This document shows, piece after piece, positions 1 through 13,400 of a DNA stretch of 64,000 bases. Source of the stretch: Allodiplogaster sudhausi (Eukaryota > Nematoda > Chromadorea > Rhabditida > Diplogasteridae); the NCBI GenBank assembly GCA_945643635.1, contig CALZFC010000035.1, positions 1 through 64,000 on the forward strand. The letters are read 5' to 3'. The translations under genes and the position numbers were made by a program. The notes under the pieces were generated by a model. The model made no database searches. It had not been told where the DNA came from and worked only from the letters and a program-made list of their open reading frames with translations. Positions within the stretch are counted from its first letter, which is position 1. Every line of letters begins with the position of its first letter.

Positions 1-2226
1 TACTCCCGGAAGCATTCGGGGTACTCCGAAAGCTCCCGGAATATTCCGGGATACTCTGAGTTACTCCCGGAAGCATCAGGGGAACTATAAGACGCTCCCG
101 GAATGATCCGGATACTCCTAAAGCTCCCGGAAGAATTCGGGGTACTCCGAATAGCTCCGGAAAATCCGGGATACTCTGAGTTACTCCCGGAAGCATCCGG
201 GGAACTATAGGAAGCTCCCGGAATATTCCGGGATACTCAGTGTTACTCCCGGAAGCATCAGGGGAACTATAAGACGCTCCCGGAATGATCCGGATACTCC
301 TAATAGCTCCCGGAAGAATTCGGGGTACTCTGAATAGCTCCCGGAAGAATTCGGGGTACTCTGAGTTACTCCCGGAAGCATCCGGGGAACTATAGGAAGC
401 TCCCGGAATATTCCGGGATACTCAGTGCTACTCCCGGAAGCATCAGGGGAACTATAAGACGCTCCCGGAATGATCCGGATACTTCTAATAGCTCCCGGAA
501 GAATTCGGGGTACTCTGAATAGCTCCCGGAAGAATTCGGGATACTCTGAGTTACTCCCGGAAGCATCGGGGAACTATAGGAAGCTCCCGGAATATTCCGG
601 GATACTCTGGGTTACTCCCGGAAGCATCAGGGGAACTATAAGACGCTCCCGGAATGATCCGGATACTTCTAATAGCTCCCGGAAGAATTCGGGGTACTCC
701 GAATAGCTCCCGGAAGAATCCGGGATACTCTGAGTTACTCCCGGAAGCATCCGGGGAACTATAGGAAGCTCCCGGAATATTCCGGGATACTCAGTGCTAC
801 TCCCGGAAGCATCAGGGGAACTATAAGACGCTCCCGGAATGATCCGGATACTTCTAATAGCTCCCGGAAGAATTCGGGGTACTCCGAATAGCTCCCGGAG
901 AATTCCGGGTACTCTGAGTTACTCCCGGAAGCATCCGGGGAACTATAGGAAGCTCCCGGAATATTCCGGGATACTCTGGGTTACTCCCGGAAGCATCCGG
1001 GGAACTATAAGACGCTCCCGGAATGATCCGGATACTTTAATAGCTCCGGAAGAATTCGGGGTACTCCGAAAATAGCTCCGGGAATACTCCGGGATACTCT
1101 GAGTTACTCCCGGAAGCATCCGGGGAACTATAAGAAGCTCCCGGAATGATCCGGATACTTCTAATAGCTCCCGGAAGAATTCGGGGTACTCCGAATAGCT
1201 CCCGGAATATTCGGGATACTCTGAGTTACTCCCGGAAGCATCCGGGGACTATAGGAAGCTCCCGGAATATTCCGGGATACTCTGGGTTACTCCCGGAAGC
1301 ATCAGGGGAACTATAAGACGCTCCCGGAATGATCCGGATACTCCTAATAGCTCCCGGAAGAATTCGGGGTACTCTGAATAGCTCCCGGAAGACTCGGGGT
1401 ACTCTGAGTTACTCCCGGAAGCATCCGGGGAACTATAGGAAGCTCCCGGAATATTCCGGGATACTCAGTGCTACTCCCGGAAGCATCAGGGGAACTATAA
1501 GACGCTCCCGGAATGATCCGGATACTTCTAATAGCTCCGGAAGAAGAATCGGGGTACTCCGAATAGCTCCCGGAATAATCCGGGATACTCTGAGTTACTC
1601 CCGGAAGCATCCGGGGAACTATAGGAAGCTCCCGGAATATTCCGGGATACTCTAGTTACTCCCGGAAGCATCAGGGGAACTATAAGACGCTCCCGGAATG
1701 ATCCGGATACTTCTAATACCTCCCGGAAGAATTCGGGGTACTCCGAATAGCTCCCGGAATACTCCGGGATACTCTGAGTTACTCCCGGAAGCATCCGGGG
1801 GACTATAGGAAGCTCCCGGAATATTCCGGGATACTCTGGGTTACTCCCGGAAGCATCAGGGGAACTATAAGACGCTCCCGGAATGATCCGGATACTTCTA
1901 ATAGCTCCCGGAAGAATTCGGGGTACTCCGAAAGCTCCCGGAATACTCCGGGATACTCTGAGTTACTCCCGGAAGCATCAGGGGAACTATAAGACGCTCC
2001 CGGAATGATCCGGATACTCTAATAGCTCCCGGAAGAATTCGGGGTACTATGAACAGCTCCCGGAAGAATTCGGGATACTCTGAGTTACTCCCGGAAGCAT
2101 CCGGGGAACTATAGGAAGCTCCCGGAATATTCGGGATACTCAGTTACTCCCGGAAGCATCAGGGGAACTATAAGACGCTCCCGGAATGATCCGGATACTC
2201 CTAATAGCTCCCGGAAGCATCGGGGG

Positions 2227-2301
2227 TTATACTCGGTACAGCTCTCCAAGGTGGGGGGGATTCGGGTATGGGTCCCGGAGGGCGGGGGGGGGGGTGGGTA
2301 C
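2227..2301. other. G-rich non-satellite insertion in the satellite
   Basis: The satellite pattern stops after CATCGGGGG and resumes at CTGAATAGCTCC. Between lies sequence unlike any subunit, with G runs at 2253-2259 (7), 2264-2266, 2270-2272, 2280-2282, 2284-2294 (11) and 2296-2298. Four or more G runs this close could form a G-quadruplex. An assembly or homopolymer error is also possible. Confidence 0.7.
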
Positions 2302-5300
2302 CTGAATAGCTCCGGAAGACTCGGGGTACTCTGAGTTACTCCCGGAAGCATCCGGGGACTATAGGAAGCTCCGGAATATTCCGGGATACTCAGTGCTACT
2401 CCCGGAAGCATCAGGGGAACTATAAGACGCTCCCGGAATGATCCGGATACTCTAATAGCTCCCGGAAGAATTCGGGGTACTCGAATAGCTCCCGGAAGAA
2501 TTCGGGATACTCTGAGTTACTCCCGGAAGCATCCGGGGAACTATAGGAAGCTCCCGGAATATTCCGGGATACTCTGGGTTACTCCCGGAAGCATCAGGGG
2601 AACTATAAGACGCTCCGGAATGATCCGGATACTTCTAATACTCCCGGAAGAATTCGGGGTACTCCGAATAGCTCCCGGAATACTCCGGGATACTCTGAGT
2701 TACTCCCGGAAGCATCCGGGGGACTATAGGAAGCTCCCGGAATATTCGGGATACTCTGGGTTACTCCCGGAAGCATCAGGGGAACTATAAGACGCTCCCG
2801 GAATGATCCGGATACTTCTAATACCTCCCGGAAGAATTCGGGGGTACTCCGATAGCTCCCGGAATACTCCGGGATACTCTGAGTTACTCCCGGAAGCATC
2901 AGGGGAACTATAAGACGCTCCCGGAATGATCCGGATACTTCTAATAGCTCCCGGAAGATTCGGGGTACTCCGAATAGCTCCCGGAATACTCCGGGATACT
3001 CTGAGTTACTCCCGGAAGCATCCGGGGAACTATAGGAAGCTCCCGGAATATTCCGGGATACTCTGGGTTACTCCCGGAAGCATCAGGGGAACTATAAGAC
3101 GCTCCGGAATGATCCGGATACTTCTAATAGCTCCCGGAAGAATTCGGGGTACTCGAATAGCTCCCGGAATACTCCGGGATACTCTGAGTTACTCCCGGAA
3201 GCATCCGGGGACTATAGGAAGCTCCCGGAATATTCCGGGATACTCTGGGTTACTCCCGGAAGCATCAGGGGAACTATAAGACGCTCCCGGAATGATCCGG
3301 ATACTTCTAATAGCTCCCGGAAGAATTCGGGGTACTCTGAATAGCTCCCGGAAGAATTCGGGATACTCTGAGTTACTCCCGGAAGCATCCGGGGAACTAT
3401 AGGAAGCTCCCGGAATATTCCGGGATACTCTGTGTTACTCCCGGAAGCATCAGGGGAACTATAAGACGCTCCCGGAATGATCCGGATACTTCTAATAGCT
3501 CCCGGAAGAATTCGGGGTACTCCGAATAGCTCCCGGAAGAACTCGGGGATACTCTGAGTTACTCCCGGAAGCATCCGGGGAACTATAGGAAGCTCCCGGA
3601 ATATTCCGGGATACTCTGGGTTACTCCCGGAAGCATCAGGGGAACTATAAGACGCTCCCGGAATGATCCGGATACTCCTAATAGCTCCCGGAAGAATTCG
3701 GGGTACTCTGAATAGCTCCCGGAAGAACTCCGGGTACTCTGAGTTACTCCCGGAAGCATCCGGGAACTATAGGAAGCTCCCGGAATATTCCGGGATACTC
3801 TGGGTTACTCCCGGAAGCATCAGGGGAACTATAAGACGCTCCCGGAATGATCCGGATACTTCTAATAGCTCCCGGAAGAATTCGGGGTACTCCGAATAGC
3901 TCCCGGAATACTCCGGATACTCTGAGTTACTCCCGGAAGCATCCGGGGAACTATAGGAAGCTCCCGGAATATTCCGGGATACTCAGTGCTACTCCCGGAA
4001 GCATCAGGGGAACTATAAGACGCTCCCGGAATGATCCGGATACTTCTAATAGCTCCCGGAAGAATTCGGGGTACTGAATAGCTCCGGAAGAATTCGGGAT
4101 ACTCTGAGTTACTCCCGGAAGCATCCGGGGAACTATAGGAAGCTCCCGGAATATTCCGGGATACTCTGGTTACTCCCGGAAGCATCAGGGGAACTATAAG
4201 ACGCTCCCGGAATGATCCGGATACTTCTAATAGCTCCCGGAAGAATTCGGGGTACTCCGAATAGCTCCCGGAATATCCGGGATACTCTGAGTTACTCCCG
4301 GAAGCATCCGGGGGACTATAGGAAGCTCCCGGAATATTCCGGGATACTCAGTGCTACTCCCGGAAGCATCAGGGGAACTATAAGACGCTCCCGGAATGAT
4401 CCGGATACTCCTAATAGCTCCCGGAAGAATTCGGGGTACTCGAACAGCTCCCGGAAGAATTCGGGGTACTCTGAGTTACTCCCGGAAGCATCCGGGGAAC
4501 TATAGGAAGCTCCCGGAATATTCCGGGATACTCAGTGTTACTCCCGGAAGCATCAGGGGAACTATAAGACGCTCCCGGAATGATCCGGATACTCCTAATA
4601 GCTCCCGGAAGAATTCGGGGTACTCCGAATAGCTCCCGGAATACTCCGGGATACTCTGAGTTACTCCCGGAAGCATCAGGGGAACTATAAGAAGCTCCCG
4701 GAATGATCCGGATACTTCCTAATAGCTCCGGAAGAATTCGGGGTACTCTGAACAGCTCCCGGAAGAATTCGGGGTACTCTGAGTTACTCCCGGAAGCATC
4801 GGGGAACTATAGGAAGCTCCCGGAATATTCCGGGATACTCTGTGCTACTCCCGGAAGCATCAGGGGAACTATAAGACGCTCCCGGAATGATCCGGATACT
4901 CCTAATAGCTCCCGGAAGAATTCGGGGTACTCTGAATAGCTCCCGGAAGAATTCGGGATACTCTGAGTTACTCCCGGAAGCATCCGGGGAACTATAGGAA
5001 GCTCCCGGAATATTCCGGGATACTCTGGGTACTCCCGGAAGCATCCGGGGAACTATAAGACGCTCCCGGAATGATCCGGATACTTCTAATAGCTCCCGGA
5101 AGAATTCGGGGTACTCCGAATAGCTCCCGGAATACTCCGGGATACTCTGAGTTACTCCCGGAAGCATCCGGGGAACTATAGGAAGCTCCGGAATGATCCG
5201 GATACTTCTAATAGCTCCCGGAAGAATTCGGGGTACTCCGAATAGCTCCCGGAATATTCCGGGATACTCTGAGTTACTCCCGGAAGCATCCGGGGGACTA

Positions 5301-8300
5301 TAGGAAGCTCCCGGAATATTCCGGGATACTCTGGGTTACTCCCGGAAGCATCAGGGGAACTATAAGACGCTCCCGGAATGATCCGGATACTCCTAATAGC
5401 TCCCGGAAGAATTCGGGGTACTCTGAACAGCTCCCGGAAGAATTCGGGGTACTCTGAGTTACTCCCGGAAGCATCCGGGGAACTATAGGAAGCTCCCGGA
5501 ATATTCCGGGATACTCAGTGCTACTCCCGGAAGCATCAGGGGAACTATAAGACGCTCCCGGAATGATCCGGATACTCCTAATAGCTCCCGGAAGAATTCG
5601 GGGTACTCTGAATAGCTCCCGGAAGAATTCGGGGATACTCTGAGTTACTCCCGGAAGCATCCGGGGAACTATAGGAAGCTCCCGGAATATTCCGGGATAC
5701 TCTTAGTTACTCCCGGAAGCATCAGGGGAACTATAAGACGCTCCCGGAATGATCCGGATACTTCTAATAGCTCCCGGAAGAATTCGGGGGGGTACTCCGA
5801 ATAGCTCCCGGAATACTCCGGGATACTCTGAGTTACTCCCGGAAGCATCCGGGGGACTATAGGAAGCTCCCGGAATATTCCGGGATACTCTGGGTTACTC
5901 CCGGAAGCATCAGGGGAACTATAAGACGCTCCCGGAATGATCCGGATACTTCTAATACCTCCCGGAAGAATTCGGGGTACTCCGAATAGCTCCCGGAATA
6001 CTCGGGATACTCTGAGTTACTCCCGGAAGCATCGGGGAACTATAGGAAGCTCCCGGACCCGCCCCGGAATGATCCGGATACTCCTAATAGCTCCCGGAAG
6101 AATTCGGGGTACTCTGAATAGCTCCCGGAAGAATTCGGGGTACTCTGAGTTACTCCGGAAGCATCCGGGGAACTATAGGAAGCTCCCGGAATATTCCGGG
6201 ATACTCAGTGCTACTCCCGGAAGCATCAGGGGAACTATAAGACGCTCCCGGAATGATCCGGATACTCCTAATAGCTCCGGAAGAATTCGGGGTACTCTGA
6301 ACAGCTCCCGGAAGATTCGGGGTACTCTGAGTTACTCCCGGAAGCATCCGGGGAACTATAGGAAGCTCCGGAATATTCCGGGATACTCAGTGCTACTCCC
6401 GGAAGCATCAGGGGAACTATAAGACGCTCCCGGAATGATCCGGATACTCCTAATAGCTCCCGGAAGAATTCGGGGTACTCTGAACAGCTCCCGGAAGAAT
6501 TCGGGGTACTCTGAGTTACTCCCGGAAGCATCCGGGGAACTATAGGAAGCTCCCGGAATATTCCGGGATACTCTTAGTTACTCCCGGAAGCATCAGGGGA
6601 ACTATAAGACGCTCCCGGAATGATCCGGATACTTCTAATAGCTCCCGGAAGAATTCGGGGTACTCCGAATAGCTCCCGGAATACTCGGGATACTCTGAGT
6701 TACTCCCGGAAGCATCCGGGGGACTATAGGAAGCTCCCGGAATATTCCGGGATACTCTGGGTTACTCCCGGAAGCATCAGGGGAACTATAAGACGCTCCC
6801 GGAATGATCCGGATACTTCTAATAGCTCCCGGAAGAATTCGGGGTACTCCGAATAGCTCCCGGAATACTCCGGGATACTCTGAGTTACTCCGGAAGCATC
6901 AGGGGAACTATAAGACGCTCCCGGAATGATCCGGATACTCCTAATAGCTCCCGGAAGAATTCGGGGTACTCGAATAGCTCCCGGAATACTCCGGGATACT
7001 CTGAGTTACTCCCGGAAGCATCCGGGGAACTATAGGAAGCTCCCGGAATATTCCGGGATTACTTAGTTACTCCCGGAAGCATCAGGGGAACTATAAGACG
7101 CTCCCGGAATGATCCGGATACTTCTAATAGCTCCCGGAAGAATTCGGGGTACTCCGAATAGCTCCCGGAAACTCGGGATACTCTGAGTTACTCCCGGAAG
7201 CATCCGGGGGACTATAGGAAGCTCCCGGAATATTCCGGGATACTCTGGGTTACTCCCGGAAGCATCAGGGGAACTATAAGACGCTCCCGGAATGATCCGG
7301 ATACTCCTAATAGCTCCCGGAAGAATTCGGGGTACTCTGAATAGCTCCCGGAAGAATTCGGGGTACTCTGAGTTACTCCCGGAAGCATCCGGGGAACTAT
7401 AGGAAGCTCCCGGAATATTCCGGGATACTCTGGGTTACTCCCGGAAGCATCAGGGGAACTATAAGACGCTCCCGGAATGATCCGGATACTTCTAATAGCT
7501 CCCGGAAGAATTCGGGGTACTCCGAATAGCTCCCGGAATACTCCGGGATACTCTGAGTTACTCCCGGAAGCATCCGGGGAACTATAGGAAGCTCCCGGAA
7601 TATTCCGGGATACTCTGGGTTACTCCCGGAAGCATCAGGGGAACTATAAGACGCTCCCGGAATGATCCGGATACTCTAATAGCTCCCGGAAGAATTCGGG
7701 GTACTCTGAATAGCTCCCGGAAGAATTCGGGATACTCTGAGTTACTCCCGGAAGCATCCGGGGAACTATAGGAAGCTCCCGGAATATTCGGGATACTCTG
7801 TGCTACTCCCGGAAGCATCAGGGGAACTATAAGACGCTCCCGGAATGATCCGGATACTCCTAATAGCTCCCGGAAGAATTCGGGGTACTCTGAATAGCTC
7901 CCGGAAGACTCGGGTACTCTGAGTTACTCCCGGAAGCATCCGGGGAACTATAGGAAGCTCCCGGAATATTCCGGGATACTCTGGGTTACTCCCGGAAGCA
8001 TCAGGGGAACTATAAGACGCTCCCGGAATGATCCGGATACTTCTAATAGCTCCCGGAAGAATTCGGGGTACTCCGAATAGCTCCCGGATACTCCGGATAC
8101 TCTGAGTTACTCCCGGAAGCATCGGGGGAACTATAGGAAGCTCCCGGAATATTCCGGGATACTCAGTGTTACTCCCGGAAGCATCAGGGGAACTATAAGA
8201 CGCTCCCGGAATGATCCGGATACTCCTAATAGCTCCCGGAAGAATTCGGGGTACTCTGAATAGCTCCCGGAAGAATTCGGGATACTCTGAGTTACTCCCG

Positions 8301-10393
8301 GAAGCATCCGGGGAACTATAGGAAGCTCCCGGAATATTCCGGGATACTCTGTGTTACTCCCGGAAGCATCAGGGGAACTATAAGACGCTCCCGGAATGAT
8401 CCGGATACTTCTAATAGCTCCCGGAAGAATTCGGGGTACTCCGAATAGCTCCCGGAATACTCCGGGATACTAGTGTTACTCCCGGAAGCATCAGGGGAAC
8501 TATAAGACGCTCCCGGAATGATCCGGATACTCCTAATAGCTCCCGGAAGAATTCGGGGTACTCTGAATAGCTCCCGGAAGAATTCGGGATACTCTGAGTT
8601 ACTCCCGGAAGCATCCGGGGAACTATAGGAAGCTCCCGGAATATTCCGGGATACTCAGTGTTACTCCCGGAAGCATCAGGGGAACTATAAGACGCTCCCG
8701 GAATGATCCGGATACTCCTAATAGCTCCCGGAAGAATTCGGGGTACTCTGAATAGCTCCCGGAATACTCGGGATACTCTGAGTTACTCCCGGAAGCATCC
8801 GGGGAACTATAGGAAGCTCCCGGAATATTCCGGGATACTCTTGGTACTCCCGGAAGCATCAGGGGAACTATAAGACGCTCCCGGAATGATCCGGATACTC
8901 TAATAGCTCCCGGAAGAATTCGGGGTACTCCGAATAGCTCCCGGAATACTCCGGGATACTCTGAGTTACTCCCGGAAGCATCCGGGGAACTATAGGAAGC
9001 TCCCGGAATATTCCGGGATACTCAGTGTTACTCCCGGAAGCATCAGGGGAACTATAAGACGCTCCCGGAATGATCCGGATACTCTAATAGCTCCCGGAAG
9101 AATTCGGGGTACTCTGAATAGCTCCCGGAAGAATTCGGGGATACTCTGAGTTACTCCCGGAAGCATCCGGGGAACTATAGGAAGCTCCCGGAATATTCCG
9201 GGATACTCAGTGCTACTCCCGGAAGCATCAGGGGAACTATAAGACGCTCCCGGAATGATCCGGATACTCCTAATAGCTCCCGGAAGAATTCGGGGTACTC
9301 CGAATAGCTCCCGGAGAATTCGGGATACTCTGAGTTACTCCCGGAAGCATCCGGGGAACTATAGGAAGCTCCCGGAATATTCCGGGATACTCTGGGTTAC
9401 TCCCGGAAGCATCAGGGGAACTATAAGACGCTCCCGGAATGATCCGGATACTTCTAATAGCTCCCGGAAGAATTCGGGGTACTCCGAATAGCTCCCGGAA
9501 TACTCCGGGATACTCTGAGTTACTCCCGGAAGCATCCGGGGAACTATAGGAAGCTCCCGGAATATTCCGGGATACTCTGGTTACTCCCGGAAGCATCAGG
9601 GGAACTATAAGACGCTCCCGGAATGATCCGGATACTCTAATAGCTCCCGGAAGAATTCGGGGTACTCTGAATAGCTCCCGGAAGAATTCGGGGTACTCTG
9701 AGTTACTCCCGGAAGCATCCGGGGAACTATAGGAAGCTCCCGGAATATTCCGGGATACTCAGTGCTACTCCCGGAAGCATCAGGGGAACTATAAGACGCT
9801 CCCGGAATGATCCGGATACTCCTAATAGCTCCCGGAAGAATTCGGGGTACTCTGAACAGCTCCCGGAAGAATTCGGGTACTCTGAGTTACTCCCGGAAGC
9901 ATCCGGGGAACTATAGGAAGCTCCCGGAATATTCCGGGATACTCTGGGTTACTCCCGGAAGCATCAGGGGAACTATAAGACGCTCCCGGAATGATCCGGA
10001 TACTTCTAATAGCTCCCGGAAGAATTCGGGGTACTCCGAATAGCTCCCGGAATACTCCGGGATACTCTGAGTTACTCCCGGAAGCATCCGGGGACTATAG
10101 GAAGCTCCCGGAATATTCCGGGATACTCTGTGTTACTCCCGGAAGCATCAGGGGAACTATAAGACGCTCCCGGAATGATCCGGATACTCCTAATAGCTCC
10201 CGGAAGAATTCGGGGTACTCCGAATAGCTCCCGGAAGAATTCCGGGATACTCTGAGTTACTCCCGGAAGCATCGGGGAACTATAGGAAGCTCCCGGAATA
10301 TTCCGGGATACTCAGTGCTACTCCCGGAAGCATCAGGGGAACTATAAGACGCTCCCGGAATGATCCGGATACTCCTAATAGCTCCCGGAAGAA

Positions 10394-10407
10394 GGGGGGG
10401 GGAAAAA
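10394..10407. other. Poly-G/poly-A interruption inside a satellite subunit
   Basis: Inside the CTCCCGGAAGAATTCGGGG subunit, nine G followed by five A interrupt the expected sequence. It is the second G-tract insertion in the array. It may be a real slippage product or a consensus error of long-read assembly. Confidence 0.55.
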
Positions 10408-13400
10408 TTCGGGGTACTCCGAATAGCTCCCGGAATACTCCGGGATACTCAGTGTTACTCCCGGAAGCATCAGGGGAACTATAAGACGCTCCCGGAATGA
10501 TCCGGATACTCTAATAGCTCCCGGAAGAATTCGGGGTACTCCGAATAGCTCCCGGAAGACTCCGGGTACTCTGAGTTACTCCCGGAAGCATCCGGGGAAC
10601 TATAGGAAGCTCCCGGAATATTCCGGGATACTCTGTGTTACTCCCGGAAGCATCAGGGGAACTATAAGACGCTCCCGGAATGATCCGGATACTCCTATAG
10701 CTCCCGGAAGAATTCGGGGTACTCCGAATAGCTCCCGGAATACTCCGGGATACTCTGAGTTACTCCCGGAAGCATCCGGGGAACTATAAGGACGCTCCCG
10801 GAATATCCGGATACTCCTAATAGCTCCCGGAAGAATTCGGGGTACTCCGAATAGCTCCCGGAATACTCCGGGATACTCTGAGTTCTCCCGGAAGCATCGG
10901 GGAACTATAGGAAGCTCCCGGAATATTCCGGGATACTCTGAGTTACTCCCGGAAGCATCAGGGGAACTATAGGACGCTCCCGGAATGATCCGGATACTTC
11001 TAATACCCCGGAAGAATTCGGGGTACTCCGAATAGCTCCCGGAATACTCCGGGATACTCTGAGTTACCCGGAAGCATCGGGGGACTATAAGAAGCTCCCG
11101 GAATATTCGGGATACTGGGTTACTCCCGGAAGCATCAGGGGAACTATAAGACGCTCCCGGAATGATCCGGATACTTCTAATACTCCCGGAAGAATCCGGG
11201 GTACTCCGAATAGCTCCCGGAAACTCCGGGATACTCTGAGTTACTCCCGGAAGCATCAGGGGAACTATAAGACGCTCCCGGAATGATCCGGATACTCTAA
11301 TAGCTCCCGGAAGAATTCGGGGTACTCCGAATAGCTCCCGGAAGAATTCGGGATACTCTGAGTTACTCCCGGAAGCATCCGGGGAACTATAGGAAGCTCC
11401 CGGAATATTCCGGGATACTCAGTGTTACTCCCGGAAGCATCAGGGGAACTATAAGACGCTCCCGGAATGATCCGGATACTTCTAATAGCTCCCGGAAGAA
11501 TTCGGGGTACTCTGAATAGCTCCCGGAAGAATTCCGGGATACTCTGAGTTACTCCCGGAAGCATCCGGGGAACTATAGGAAGCTCCCGGAATATTCCGGG
11601 ATACTCTGTTACTCCCGGAAGCATCAGGGGAACTATAAGACGCTCCCGGAATGATCCGGATACTCCTAATAGCTCCCGGAAGAATTCGGGGTACTCGAAT
11701 AGCTCCCGGAAGAATTCGGGATACTCTGAGTTACTCCCGGAAGCATCCGGGGAACTATAGGAAGCTCCCGGAATATTCCGGGATACTCTGGGTTACTCCC
11801 GGAAGCATCAGGGGAACTATAAGACGCTCCCGGAATGATCCGGATACTTCTAATAGCTCCCGGAAGAATTCGGGGTACCGAATAGCTCCCGGAATATCCG
11901 GGATACTCTGAGTTACTCCCGGAAGCATCCGGGGAACTATAGGAAGCTCCCGGAATATTCCGGGAATACTTGGTTACTCCCGGAAGCATCAGGGGAACTA
12001 TAAGACGCTCCCGGAATGATCCGGATACTTCTAATAGCTCCCGGAAGAATTCGGGGTACTCCGAATAGCTCCCGGAATACTCCGGGATACTCTGAGTTAC
12101 TCCCGGAAGCATCCGGGGGACTATAGGAAGCTCCCGGAATATTCCGGGATACTCTGGGTTACTCCCGGAAGCATCAGGGGAACTATAAGACGCTCCCGGA
12201 ATGATCCGGATACTCCTAATAGCTCCCGGAAGAATTCGGGGTACTCTGAATAGCTCCCGGAAGAATTCGGGATACTCTGAGTTACTCCCGGAAGCATCCG
12301 GGGAACTATAGGAAGCTCCCGGAATATTCCGGGATACTCAGTGCTACTCCCGGAAGCATCAGGGGAACTATAAGACGCTCCCGGAATGATCCGGATACTC
12401 CTAATAGCTCCCGGAAGAATTCGGGGTACTCTGAATAGCTCCCGGAAGAATCCGGGTACTCTGAGTTACTCCCGGAAGCATCCGGGGAACTATAGGAAGC
12501 TCCCGGAATATTCCGGGATACTCTAGTTACTCCCGGAAGCATCAGGGGAACTATAAGACGCTCCCGGAATGATCCGGATACTCTAATAGCTCCCGGAAGA
12601 ATTCGGGGTACTCCGAATAGCTCCCGGAATACTCCGGGATACTCTGAGTTACTCCCGGAAGCATCCGGGGAACTATAGGAAGCTCCCGGAATATTCCGGG
12701 ATACTCTGGGTTACTCCCGGAAGCATCAGGGGAACTATAAGACGCTCCCGGAATGATCCGGATACTTCTAATAGCTCCCGGAAGAATTCGGGGTACTCCG
12801 AATAGCTCCCGGAATACTCCGGGATACTGAGTTACTCCCGGAAGCATCAGGGGAACTATAAGACGCTCCCGGAATGATCCGGATACTCCTAATAGCTCCC
12901 GGAAGAATTCGGGGTACTCTGAATAGCTCCCGGAAGAATTCGGGATACTCTGAGTTACTCCCGGAAGCATCGGGGGAACTATAGGAAGCTCCCGGAATAT
13001 TCCGGGATACTCAGTGCTACTCCCGGAAGCATCAGGGGAACTATAAGACGCTCCCGGAATGATCCGGATACTTCTAATAGCTCCCGGAAGAATTCGGGGT
13101 ACTCTGAATAGCTCCCGGAATACTCGGGGTACTCTGAGTTACCCGGAAGCATCCGGGGAACTATAGGAAGCTCCCGGAATATTCCGGGATACTCTGGGTT
13201 ACTCCCGGAAGCATCAGGGGAACTATAAGACGCTCCCGGAATGATCCGGATACTTCTAATAGCTCCCGGAAGAATTCGGGGTACTCCGAATAGCTCCCGG
13301 AATACTCCGGGATACTCTGAGTTACTCCCGGAAGCATCCGGGGAACTATAGGAAGCTCCCGGAATATTCCGGGATACTCTGGGTTACTCCCGGAAGCATC

